DNA from: Stereum hirsutum FP-91666 SS1 | Taxonomy: Eukaryota; Basidiomycota; Agaricomycetes; Russulales; Stereaceae | Direction: 5' to 3' | DNA: 64,000 nt | Assembly (NCBI RefSeq): GCF_000264905.1 | Contig: NW_006763150.1 | Coordinates: 62,001 to 126,000, forward strand | Position numbers and translations under genes: made by a program | Shown: positions 51,654-61,559 of the stretch, piece after piece | How positions within the stretch are numbered: position 1 is the stretch's first letter | Layout of the letters: each line of letters opens with the position of its first letter | Notes under the pieces: model-generated | What the model saw: only the letters and a program-made list of their open reading frames with translations | The model's database searches: none | Told to the model about the DNA's origin: nothing

Positions 51654-52091
51654 CTGGGCCACACTCGGTGTCGGCGACACACCCCGTGCATCATTCATAC
51701 CCCAAGACTCAAGGATACTCTCGAGGCTCGCATCAGACTGAGAGGGACGAAAGAAGTCACGATCGAGGGACGCCACCAAGATGGAAGAAGAATGCAATGA
51801 AGATGGTCTGTACTCACCTGGTGTGGACGTTTCGACCGACGCTGTGGACGTTCTGCACTAACTTTCAGATTTGAATATTAGTATTATCATCATTTAGAGG
51901 GATGATCAACACAACCTCGACGCAAGTACTGACGTTGAAAAAGAGAACGAACTTTGGGCTGGTGTACGCGGATGGCCCATGGCGTCTTCGGTGTCAGTAG
52001 TTGCCCGGTGTGTCCTCAGCGCTCCCTGCTCGGGTGCGCTCTGATCCTGGTCGCTGATGGTCATAGAACGGCGAGAACTTGGGGAATCCAT
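51654..52091 (-). pseudogene. X8: exons A-C of an X gene joined head-to-tail to X7
   Basis: Exons A (52091-51953), B (51861-51818, basic: QRRSKRPHQ) and C (51737-51654, ILESWGMNDARGV) are intact with normal splice sites, but exons D and E are absent. The next sequence downstream is exon A of X7. Joining C to X7 exon A at the only obvious acceptor gives the wrong frame and a stop. This is either a truncated gene or the 5' half of a fused gene. Confidence 0.5.
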
Positions 52092-52290
52092 GTTGTCGAT
52101 GGTTTGATTTATTGTGTTTTATGTGTAAAGCGATTGGTGGTGGAGAACTGCAGGAGGGTGCTGCCGAGGGAGGAGAGGATCTGCGACAAAACATGCAGCC
52201 AACATGGTCTCGTGACTAATTTGACGTCCGCCGGCTTCATCCCGTACATTGTCTCCCGTTTTCTTCCAACATCCATGGTCCCTTTGCTCT

Positions 52291-52299
52291 CCATTTATA
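52291..52299 (-). promoter_or_regulatory. TATA box of X8
   Basis: TATAAATGG on the minus strand, 200 bp before the X8 ATG. It is the best TATA match among the X genes. Confidence 0.55.
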
Positions 52300-52434
52300 G
52301 CCTCTAGTTTTTCATTGTGTTCGTGGGTCTCGACGTCTATTGTAGAAGATAAAAACTGTGTTCCTTCCTTTTGGGAAACAAAACTCGCGCCGTTTTTGGG
52401 ACACCGCGCTTGTGGCTCTTGGACGGTGAACGGT

Positions 52435-53689
52435 ATGGGCCTGGCGCAACCTGAACAAAAGCGAAGCAATTGGACCTCTGGAATCTACCAGCAATAATGG
52501 CGTGTTTTACTCATGCCGCTTCATGCAGGTCTTCTTATCATCCCATCCATATCGAGCTGAGCGTCGAGCCGGAGGGTGCGTGTCCGAAGCGTTCGAACCT
52601 GCATCGCGAACCTGCAGAGTACAGATACGGTAGGCTATCATTTCGTCTTTTCTGCTGTTCTACTCCAGGATGTTGTATCCTTACGTTGAATAGTGCGATT
52701 ACTTGGCGGTGTAATTGCGCATTTGCGACAGAGCACACCGTTGTCCGGGAGATGACGGTGGATATCTGGATAGATTCGGGGGCTACATATATTTTCAAGA
52801 AATATACACGTTTGACTCTGCCTCGCATGATGAATGTTGAGAGACCGATGAGCACGATCCCGTTGAACAGGTTTAAATGGAAAAGTTCTCAGTGGGCCGA
52901 TGGTCTTGTCCTAGCACACTCGAGATTCGTTTGGATCCCATACCGGCTTTGCGTCCGATATACTGGCGCTTGGCATCGCACCCTCCTTACTACGGTCAAC
53001 TTGGGCGCACTTGGTCGAATCGAGGCAAACTCTGGACTTTAATGCTGCCTGTTTTCACTGCCGGAGTTAGCCCGTCAGACATGAACGCTGATTCGTTGGT
53101 ACGTGGCTAGGCGTTCAACTTGACTGATTATTGTTGTCATTCCGACACAGGAGCCGTTTCGATTACCGTCTGAATGCCCTCCTGGCATTGAAACGCATCG
53201 TGTTTGTGCTGGAAGCGTTACTGACTGCTCCCCTTCGATGTGTGACAATCTTCATCGCGTCTTGGGTATATTTGTGGTGTGTTGATATTATGTTCCGCCT
53301 ACGAGGTTTGGCGGGGACCGTTAAACAACCCTACGAAAATGCTGCTCCGCCGCGAGGTCCGAATACTCTGCTGAAATCGCCATTTTCTCACTCGTGGTGT
53401 ATCCAGGGTGGCATTCCTTTCAGATCCAGCTATGAACGAAGCCTCTTCTGTCCTTGACTTTGTCGTTCTGGCTTGTATTCAGCCATAGTATGTTCTTGTC
53501 TTGGTGCCTTTGAACTCGCATTGCATTCTTGCTGGAGTTTCCGTGCTATGCGTCTACTGTAACCTGAGTCTGTATCGGTCTGGCGCGATTAGGGAATACT
53601 TGAGTCTGTTATTGTTGCGAGAGGCTCTCCTGTACCCTCTAAGTACTAAGAAATCGGTCCTCGATTTCACGGCGACTTCTGGAGATCAG
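52435..53689 (+). pseudogene. Y8: degraded Y gene
   Basis: Starts MGLAQPEQKRSNW; acceptor CATGCAG at about 52528; block YHPIHIELSVEPEG and REPAEYRYG; donor GTAGGC at about 52629 and acceptor GAATAG at about 52695. Later the frames KKYTRLTLPRMMNVERPM and FDYRLNALLALKRIVFVL match Y4. Interrupted by stops. Confidence 0.4.
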
Positions 53690-54618
53690 TGAGCCTGGGC
53701 CACCGCCACAATGAACTCTAAACCTACGCGTCGACCGACGGAACAAAACGTCAAATTCCCAGATCCGAAAGCTAGCCGTCGCTTCCAATCTCGAGTTTCT
53801 CTCCTCGCCTTGATTCTGTTTTATCTCAGTCTACACAAAAACGAGACTCAGCTTCCTCTTGGTCTTGGTCTCTGGGACTCGGAAATGCGGTCTCGACTTC
53901 GTTAAATACATGTATCTTACGAAGGACGGGCTTCGGCATGCGGCCTTGCGATGTGCTGGTCCATCGATGCCTCGACGTTTGTTGCCCACCCATGCAAACA
54001 TCACACACGACACGGACATGCGGACGGAAAAGGCGATGAGTCCTACCGACAGATGGACAGATAAGACAGAAGAGTCCGGGTTAGGTACGGCATAACCCTG
54101 GACGCAGTAGTACCGATGTGAACTGTTTTCTCTTCCCGACGCCATTTTACCCCAGTCAAGAGTACCGTGTACGGACCCACAGGGGAGGAGAAGGACATAG
54201 AAGGGAGCCGGAGCAGTTTGGATGCATCAGCAGGTGCGTGTGTCCAATCCTGCCTCGAAACGCTCGTTGCTAACCGTCAAATCATGTAGCTGAAATACAG
54301 GGGAATAAAAAATGAAATTACATGGATACGATGACGGTCCAGCCCAATCTGTGCCACGGCGAAAAAGGAAGGCACGAGAACACAATAAGACTAATGAAAG
54401 AGAAAAGTGAGTAAAATCAGAACTAAATATAAGACTGAACCCCTCTTCCGCACTAGCACGAAACACGCTCTCGATACCCCCACCTTTCGCGCTCCCCCTT
54501 CTCCTCTACTTCTTTCCTATCTCCCCTCCTCGCCCCCCCCCCCAGCCATCCTCTACGTCCCCTCTCTCCTACGGATTCTCACTTGGCCCCAGGGCCGACA
54601 TATCCAATGAGGATCTAT
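53690..54618. repeat. Segment Z7
   Basis: Near-identical to Z6 over most of its length (the last 300 bp before X6 and X9 differ at only a few positions). It has the intron-like piece, AATAAGACTAATGAAAGAG and the C/T-rich run including a long run of C at about 54535. Confidence 0.6.
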
Positions 54619-56262
54619 CTACCCTTCGCGGTGACCAAGTGAGAATGCTTTGGCTAGGTTCAGTGGACGGCCCTCGCCGTCACACTGATCCCCCATACCT
54701 ATCGCTTGGTTATTGTGTAAGGGTTCAAGTCCCTGATGTTGTCCGGCCATAAAGGCTGAACCCCTTGGTACCGTCGCCCCTAACGTTCTGTCGGACCTCA
54801 GCTTCTGCCTGGCCGGTCTGGCACTGCTTCCCTCGTCCTCGTCCTCGTCTCCCATCTCTTCCCAAGCTCTCTTCCTCCCCTTACCCTCCATTGGCAAACC
54901 ATACGAAGACGATTGTCCGCCCGTCATTCCCCCCATCCGCCCTGCTCCTTGCACCATCCCCATCTCGGCCTCAAAATACGACGGCTTCGTCGCCCGGCAT
55001 CGTCCGTACCCCTCAGCCACCATCCCTACGCTAGTCTGTCCCCGTCCCAGTGCCAAAGAGGGACTCCGATGCGCCGGGCGTTCGGTGGGCATCTGTATTG
55101 CGTACGAAAATGACAGATAATTCTTCCCGATCACATCTATTCCGGAAGCGTGATTGAGGTGTCCTTCTGGCTGTAAACCCATTGGGAGATGTATTTCGGG
55201 GGCAGAGGATCCTCGCGTGGAGCGGGGTGACGGTGTCGATTCCGACGAAGGCAGACCCTTGTCCAATAAGCCATTGAGCTGCTCCCAAAGCGACGGCGAA
55301 TCAGCGAGGTCAGGGGCAAGCTGAGCGAAACCTGACAGGGACGGGCCAGTTACGAAGTCGTCCGATGAGATCGAACTCTCTGTATCGCTCTCGATATTAG
55401 GGAGCCCGTTATTATCGTTGTCGGTGGCTGGAGTATGACTGGGAGGCTCGTGTGTCACGGCCGGGTTGGGCGCTATCGTCTTGAGCAATGCCGAAGACAC
55501 GCCCATGTTGATGAGCATGGATGATGGACTGCTGGAAGCAGTCTCGCGCGGGTCGAAGCGATTGCTGAATTCTACCCGTCCCTCGTTGGTCATAGTAGCC
55601 TGTGCGACCGATGTTCACGCCGTAAGCCTCTTATAGTACGTGATAGGCTGCAGTAGGAGACGTACGTTTTGAGAGCACTTCGAGATATTCATAACTGCTT
55701 CGTGTGTTTCATCCAGTTTTTTCCAGAATTGGTACGTAGTCTATCACCGCTTTTCAGTCTTCTCACGCTGTGTTCTAAGATAACAAGGACATACCTTCGA
55801 TTTAATGGGCGGTGAGACATCTTGTGTGTCGCCTAGGCCCCAAGACTCCGCTATGGCCCTTCTAGTGGCCTTTGACTGGAAGAGAAAAAAGTTTAGGATG
55901 CATAGCTGGATAGACGAAGTAGTAGGCAGGGGAATGAATGAACGTAAACTGTACGCACCTCTCTTTGATGGCCAGTTGGGCGCTTCAAGGCAGCTGTACT
56001 CTCACGACTGGATGTGTCAGTGTTGGTCGGAGACCATAGGCAACATTGGCACAGTCAGTGATTGTCCGATGCTTCAGTTACTATAGCCGAGAGCAACTTA
56101 CGAAATATACGGTACATGACCTCGCACGGGTCGGAATAAGAATGATGGGTGAAACACTCTTGGAATGGGTTCCGATGTCTTGATGGTGACAGCCGTGTCG
56201 TGCTCGTGTGCGCCGGGGGTTTGAGTTCCAGTGGTGAACGTGGTAAGATTGATTTGGTTCAT
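54619..56262 (-). CDS. X9: X6-type paralog without the internal duplication
   Basis: Exons 56262-56102, 56007-55959, 55875-55795, 55740-55666 and 55599-54619 give 448 aa. The exon order and phases equal those of X6. Exon B is STAALKRPTGHQRE and exon C SKATRRAIAESWGLGDTQDV. Exon D reads TTYQFWKKLDETHEAVM. The last exon has a leucine-rich acidic stretch (LWEQLNGLLDKGLPSSES), the basic cluster GKGRKRAWEE, and a C-terminal 60 residues nearly the same as in X6 (KLRS-x-RTLGATVPR, then GDQCDGEGRPLNLAKAFSLG). That similarity far exceeds the rest of the protein, so the tail is conserved or recently homogenised. Confidence 0.66.
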
Positions 56263-57575
56263 ATTTGTAAGTGTGAGAACACGTCTTATATCTTCTCAAG
56301 CAATCGGTAAGCGATATTTGTGAGAAATTGTTGTGGATGAGGAGAAGAGGCAGCGACACTCGCGCGAGGGTTGTATGTTCAACAGTCTCGTGACTCGGTA
56401 TGTGCCGGCTCCCTCCCTTGCATTGTCGTTGCGTGGCCATTCCCCCCTGCTCATTTGTGGCCCCAAATTCTTCAGAGTGCTCTTTTAACGATTTTATATA
56501 TGGTCAAACACTCCCTAATTTTTTTCGTGGAGCCAGAAATGTAGGCATTCGTTGACAGCGCTCATATCTCCGGGGTCGGTTAGGGTAGAACCTGCACAAA
56601 AGGGAAACCAGCACCTTGAATTCCCACCCTCACTGGGAGTATTTTCCCATGATTCTTCTCTTATGTCTCGCTCAACGCAGATAATTAACGCACGTTCCAT
56701 GAAACAGATACTTTGATCACACTTCAAGGCGATTTTCGACGAATATAAGGTGCGTATATTTCATTTTGGAGGGCTAGACGAAGACTACGAGCTCCCGATC
56801 AGCGACAGGCCACATATCTTATGGGCTCCTTGCCATAAAATGTGGCCCGCCTCTCAGACGTCACTTCCAGAGGCTTCTGCCTCGTCAGTGTCTTATAGAC
56901 GATGGCGCAGAACAATATATGGAGTTAAACAGTATAAGATAATGTGTATACACGACTATGAAAATTTGACACAATTGAACAAGTTAGGATCCGACGACGT
57001 AATTTGAAAATATATGTGGCATTTTTCACCGTTGGCGTCTCCGCTAAATATCGCAGGCGGGACACGACATTGAAACGCTACAAATATGCCCTATCGGAAA
57101 AATGGGGAAAACAAGCGGGCCGCAAGCACGTTTGATGCCATAGCGAAAAAGATCTATCTCGAGACAGGCTCCCGGAGGATCGATCCAGGCCAGAGATCGC
57201 CGCATGAAAAAAATGAGGAGGCTCGTTATCGTCGCCGCCGTCGTAATCGTTCCGGCCGCACTTCAGGATTGTCCTCATCGCCGAAGCCATGGTCACTAGT
57301 CTAAACGGGAATCGCCCCAGGTTTCAGGAAGATTCTGTGGAGAAGATATCTAAAAGAGCATTCAGGGGACGGAGAGGTTCGTTCACGAAGAGACGCCGTT
57401 TTGGTAAAGTTAACAAGATCGGATCAGATCGGAGGTGCACTGCGAATCAAGAGAGAAATTCTTGACGTTATTTTGGTGAAACCCGTTTTATATCGAGGAC
57501 TCAGACATACCATCGAGATACCCAAGTGGGCTGAGAGGAATTAGCTCGGGGCAAGAGTATTGTTTTAGACGGCTG
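56263..57575 (+). other. X9 upstream region with a Y-like fragment
   Basis: Counterpart of 45042-46390. A plus segment at 56560-56830 matches Y6 (the PAQKGNQ-like frame, GGLDEDYELP, SDRPHILWA). No complete gene is supported. Confidence 0.35.
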
Positions 57576-58371
57576 CTAGATTCTGCGTGACTTCGAAGGC
57601 CTACGGAGGTGCCTCGTCTGCGATGTTGGGGCTCGAAGAACTGGAGCCGCAGGAGCGCTCCCTTCTGTTCGGTCCTGCCCAGTTAAATCGCCATTGTAAG
57701 CGTCACTTCTGTCCTCGGGTTCGCCGTATACCGAGGCTTCCCATAAGCTACAAATAACCTGTGTAGGCGTATATTCATGGTAATTAGTCCATGAAAGTGT
57801 GGTACTAATCCAACGCGTAGATGTCGCAAAGAGACAGGGACGTACAGCATTGAGAAACCCTTGCGCCCTTACTAGTTCTTTGGGCCAATCGGATGCGAAG
57901 AGAACTTTCCTTACTCGGTACTGTAGAGCTCTAGCCTCCGAGAGGTTTGGTGGTGTAGAGCCGGAGAAAAATAGTTCCACCTCGGACAGGACCTCCTCGA
58001 TTGAGATGTGCTCTCCGCCTAGTTTTCCGCAGAGACACGAATCTGGAGTTTGCTTGCCACAAATTGCGCAAATCAGGCCCTCGCAATTTTGACACCAACA
58101 GACCGCGGATTGTAGCTCGTATTTCTTCAGGGAGTTGCAGCAGACCTGACACCCGGATACAGCACAGAGAACGCACTCTTGGGAGGCTGGAATATAATTC
58201 AGAAAATTTTCAATTGCCTTCAGACCCTATGGGCATGCCAATTACACGCGAGAGGAAATGTCAGTGCAGGGAAAGAGGATTTATGTTCGACAGGAGTAAA
58301 CGTACACTTTTCGATGGACTCATAGCGGGGGGTTTGTCGCAGAGACAACGCCAAGGGGCAGCTTTACACAT
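57576..58371 (-). CDS. R2b: small cysteine-rich, probably metal-binding protein
   Basis: Exons 58371-58306, 58226-57846 and 57758-57576 give 209 aa. Cys residues lie at 2, 9, 11, then 40, 43, 48, 51, 52, then 65, 67, 70, 75, 78, 86 and 88 (C-x2-C-x4-C-x2-CC, C-x-C-x2-C-x4-C-x2-C, C-x-C), a spacing that suggests several zinc sites, somewhat like RING or in-between-RING modules but not matching one known to me. After the Cys region come GGEHISIEEVLSEVELFFSG and an exon starting VICSLWEASVYGEPED. A 5' UTR intron is likely (GTACGTC to GTGCATAG just before the ATG). Exon 1 has exactly 22 codons as in R2a, and all first-eight Cys positions agree, so R2a and R2b are paralogs. Function unknown. Confidence 0.68.
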
Positions 58372-59447
58372 TTCGGGGGACTATGCACGGTGGCAGCCGT
58401 GACGGAGAGTGAAGAAGAAGAAGTCGTTTAGCATATGCGACATGTTCAAGTGATTCACAACGATGGAGATCGAGACGTACCCGTCGGGATTGCTCGTTGA
58501 GGAGAGCAGTCTAAGTTGAAGTGGGGTTTGACTTGTGGAGTACGACGAGACGAAATAGAAGTCCGTTAGAAGAGGAGATGGTGCAGCCAGACTAGCAAAA
58601 TTGGCGATGCTCAACGTACATAGCTATGAGCGAGCTACGAATGGGAACTGATGCCAAGTGGTGGATACGGTGGCAAAAGTCAAGGGCTGTCGTGCGCAAT
58701 GTATCGGAGACGTTGGACTTGATCGTGAGGTCAAAGATTACACAGGTACTAAGGACACCGTCTACAAGAGCGGGAGGAGGACGTAGGTCGGTATGTACGG
58801 GGATGGAAGATATTACGGGGTGAGTGCTTATCGTCAACAGAGGGCAGAAGAAAGGCGAGAGCCGCGGTGCAAAAGCGACACGTGGCTTTGAGGGCCAATA
58901 TACAGATTCGCACGGTCGATGCGACGCTCCCCCACTGTGGCACTTTACAGGACACTCACACAACAAGATTCGAATCAACAAATGCGGATGGATTATTAGA
59001 GCTTCCATCACAAATACAACGCATTACACTCCAGCAGATAAAGGACCACGACTCAGGATATCGACCAACGAGACCTAAACGAGGGGGATAACTTGGAGAA
59101 AATACCAAGTGGATTCGGCGAGAGGGAAAATAAGAAAGCGGAAAGGGATAGGGAGACAAGATGGAAGACTGGAACGGGGAGAAAATGGAGAGAGCACAAG
59201 GTCATTGAGATGTAGAGGTACCGAGCGATTAACACAAGAAGAGAGTATGAAAGACAACTATGTACGGTGTGAAAGCATGAAATACAGCAGATGCAGACAG
59301 CGAGGAAAGATGAGGAAAGTGAAGCGATGGAAAACAGATTCAATAACACGATGACAATGAAAAGGGAAAAAAGTATGGTAGGAAGAGATGGACAGCGCAC
59401 GAATCACCACACCCCAAGAAGTCCTGGACGTGTGGCTGCATGGTAGG
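58372..59447. other. R2a/R2b spacer and R2b promoter
   Basis: No gene seen. It includes the likely R2b 5' UTR exon and intron at its left end and A/G-rich sequence at 59080-59360. Confidence 0.45.
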
Positions 59448-60058
59448 TTAGTCCGAGAACGAAGGTGACGGCGCACGGACGGCCATCTCGTCACCTTCGT
59501 CGCTCGTCACGTCGTTGTAGTTGTCTTTCACGCCGACGCTCGAGTCGTCGTCCCTCAAGTCGCCATAATTCGATCTGTCATCGAAGAGCGCCTCCTCGTA
59601 CTTAACAAACCCCGAGCCGTCGTCGTCGAGACCGCCATGTTGGACATCGTCAGAATCTTCGGAATCGTTGGTGTCATCATTGCTGTCATCGTCCTGCCCA
59701 GCTTCGTCGCCCTGAGGATCCCGACACGTACACCCACTCCTGAGGACTTCACCGCACCACCAGCAGAACAAGTGCATACACTTCCGACAATAGCACATCA
59801 CCAGCCCATTCACCTGGACAGGTTGGAGTGAGCGGCAGCACCGCTTGCACCCATCTATTGCGCAGTAGAAGCATGATGGATGAGCACAAAGCTCCTCCAG
59901 GTCTTCCTGGACCTGTTCGACAATCTGTGGGTAACACGGCAATGTCTCCGTCAGTACAAACTCGAGGCGAGAACTGTGAGAGGAAGACGTACATATCTTG
60001 GCGGGTATTGGACGGCAGGTTTGGTGCAGCGGCAGGCTTCAATGGGATCCGAGCACAT
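59448..60058 (-). CDS. R2a: small cysteine-rich protein with acidic tail
   Basis: Exons 60058-59993 and 59924-59448 give 180 aa. Exon 1 (MCSDPIEACRCTKPA) has Cys at 2, 9 and 11; the main region has Cys at 35, 40, 43, 48, 51, 52, 66, 68, 71, 76, 79, 87 and 89, so it aligns with R2b almost one to one (CFYCAIDGCKRCCRSL against CVLCAVSGCQVCCNSL). The second half is very acidic and probably disordered, ending SPSFSD. A 5' UTR intron is likely (GTATGTC to GCTCTAG before the ATG). It is close upstream of R2b on the same strand. A metal-dependent protein-protein or ubiquitin-type role is possible but not shown. Confidence 0.66.
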
Positions 60059-60560
60059 TTTGAGTCGATGAGGCGGAAAGTAAAGGGTGTACTAGAGCAA
60101 TGACGAAGATATGTGTCAGGACATGTTTCGATACAGCCGGCTTGTAGTACCAAGGAATGCGCGACATACCTGATGGAGATGGAGCTGGGTAGAGGGAGAG
60201 GTGTATCGGGACGCACGACAACTATCGGAAGGCTGCGAGAAAACCGTCGGGTGTCGGTGCGAAGTCGGAGAAAAACTTAATGCAACGTTGATGTTGAGCT
60301 TTGTCGTGTCGCGTCGCGTCGGGATCAATATTGCGTCGCCTTTGGAGGAAAAAAGCAACGACAGTAAAGGCAGTCGTGGGGTAGAGGAGTAGGGGATTGA
60401 TGGAGATAAAAGGTGCTCTAGATAGACCACTCTATGCGCTGATCAATATGAGCGTCGCGTCGAAGAGAGACGATACGACACAAAAGATAGCGTGGAGAGG
60501 ATGGGATGGGAGTACACAGTGAAGTATCCAACGGTATTCGTATAGCGGTGGATGGGAGTA
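60059..60560. other. R2a upstream region
   Basis: Contains the R2a 5' UTR exon end (donor at about 60171) and no ATG in frame upstream. Nothing else recognised. Absent from the left-hand copy. Confidence 0.4.
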
Positions 60561-61550
60561 TGAATCAAACTGTGGTGGATGGATGCGGGATGTTGATGGT
60601 GTGGGGAAAGAGTGGGGAACAGGGAGGACGAGGACGAGAGGCAGGATTTTGTTGTTGATCAACATTCCCACGCTTCTCTTTGACTTGGAGGCCACCGTGG
60701 CGCTTTCCCACGACGCGCTTGAGCCACTCCCTCAACAGGCTCTGCACTGCTTCTTGACGAACTCTTCTACACTCACAGACTGGATATGATGCTGACATAC
60801 TCACCTTGGATAGAAACGCTTGATGAGAACATAGCTGGTCAGTACAGATTGGTGAACCTCAATATAATCGAGCCCATTGTCAGCAGCGACCTGAACCCAG
60901 CAAGGCTTGCAGTCTTCCGCCAGGGCCTTTTGTACTGTTGAATCAGTCAGCATGGAGGTAAGTGTGCGAAGCTACTCTTGTCCTCTCAGTTTCGACGACG
61001 CGCACTCGAGGCTGGCGTTGGTCAAATACATTATATTCCTGCGCGTCAGTTATATCTATCCTGAGCATTATTTGCTTGAGGGTAGAGGATCACAAACAGC
61101 GAATCACATTTCGCAGGTCTGTGCAGAGCGATTATCATTAGCACCTTGACGGTAGGTCAGATTTATTGATGCACATCTGCACGTGCGCAAAATCCTCTAC
61201 GTTACCAGTTAGTCGTGTACAGGATTGGTTTGGGGACATACATTGTTATCGCAAACCCGTCCGTGTCGAGGGGTTGCACCTTTACGTGACTCTACGCGCT
61301 GCTAGCTTGGACTTATCAAGTCCACAAGCCATGCATAACAGGGCACTTCGATGACTCACCTGTCAGACGTCCAAGGAGTTCAGGCTCGACGATTACAACG
61401 AGGGACATACGTCCGGCTCTGATCAGTACACTTCGTACACTTCTTCCGTGCTCGCTACCTGAAGTCAGATTCCAGGCGAGGTGGACTCACCACATCTTCG
61501 TATTGAAGTCCCATGTATCTTTTGATTGATCAATACCGTCACGAGCAAAC
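60561..61550 (-). CDS. Unrecognised multi-exon candidate (S), only in the right-hand copy
   Basis: Several exon-like frames with good splice sites occur on the minus strand: from an ATG at about 61554 FARDGIDQSKDTWDFNTK, then MSLVVIVEPELLGRL, then FAHVQMCINKSDLPS, then KALAEDCKPCWVQVAADNG and YIEVHQSVLTSYVLIKRFYP before a GTGAGT donor at about 60804, then VRQEAVQSLLREWLKRVVGK. A complete in-frame model could not be built. Amphipathic, protein-like segments make a real gene or recent gene fragment likely. No family recognised. Confidence 0.28.
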
Positions 61551-61559
61551 AACATGTTC

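Noticed and set aside
54721..54745. GGTTCAAGTCCC string resembling a tRNA T-loop
   Set aside because: It lies within the X9 coding exon and its counterpart in X6; no cloverleaf can be formed.
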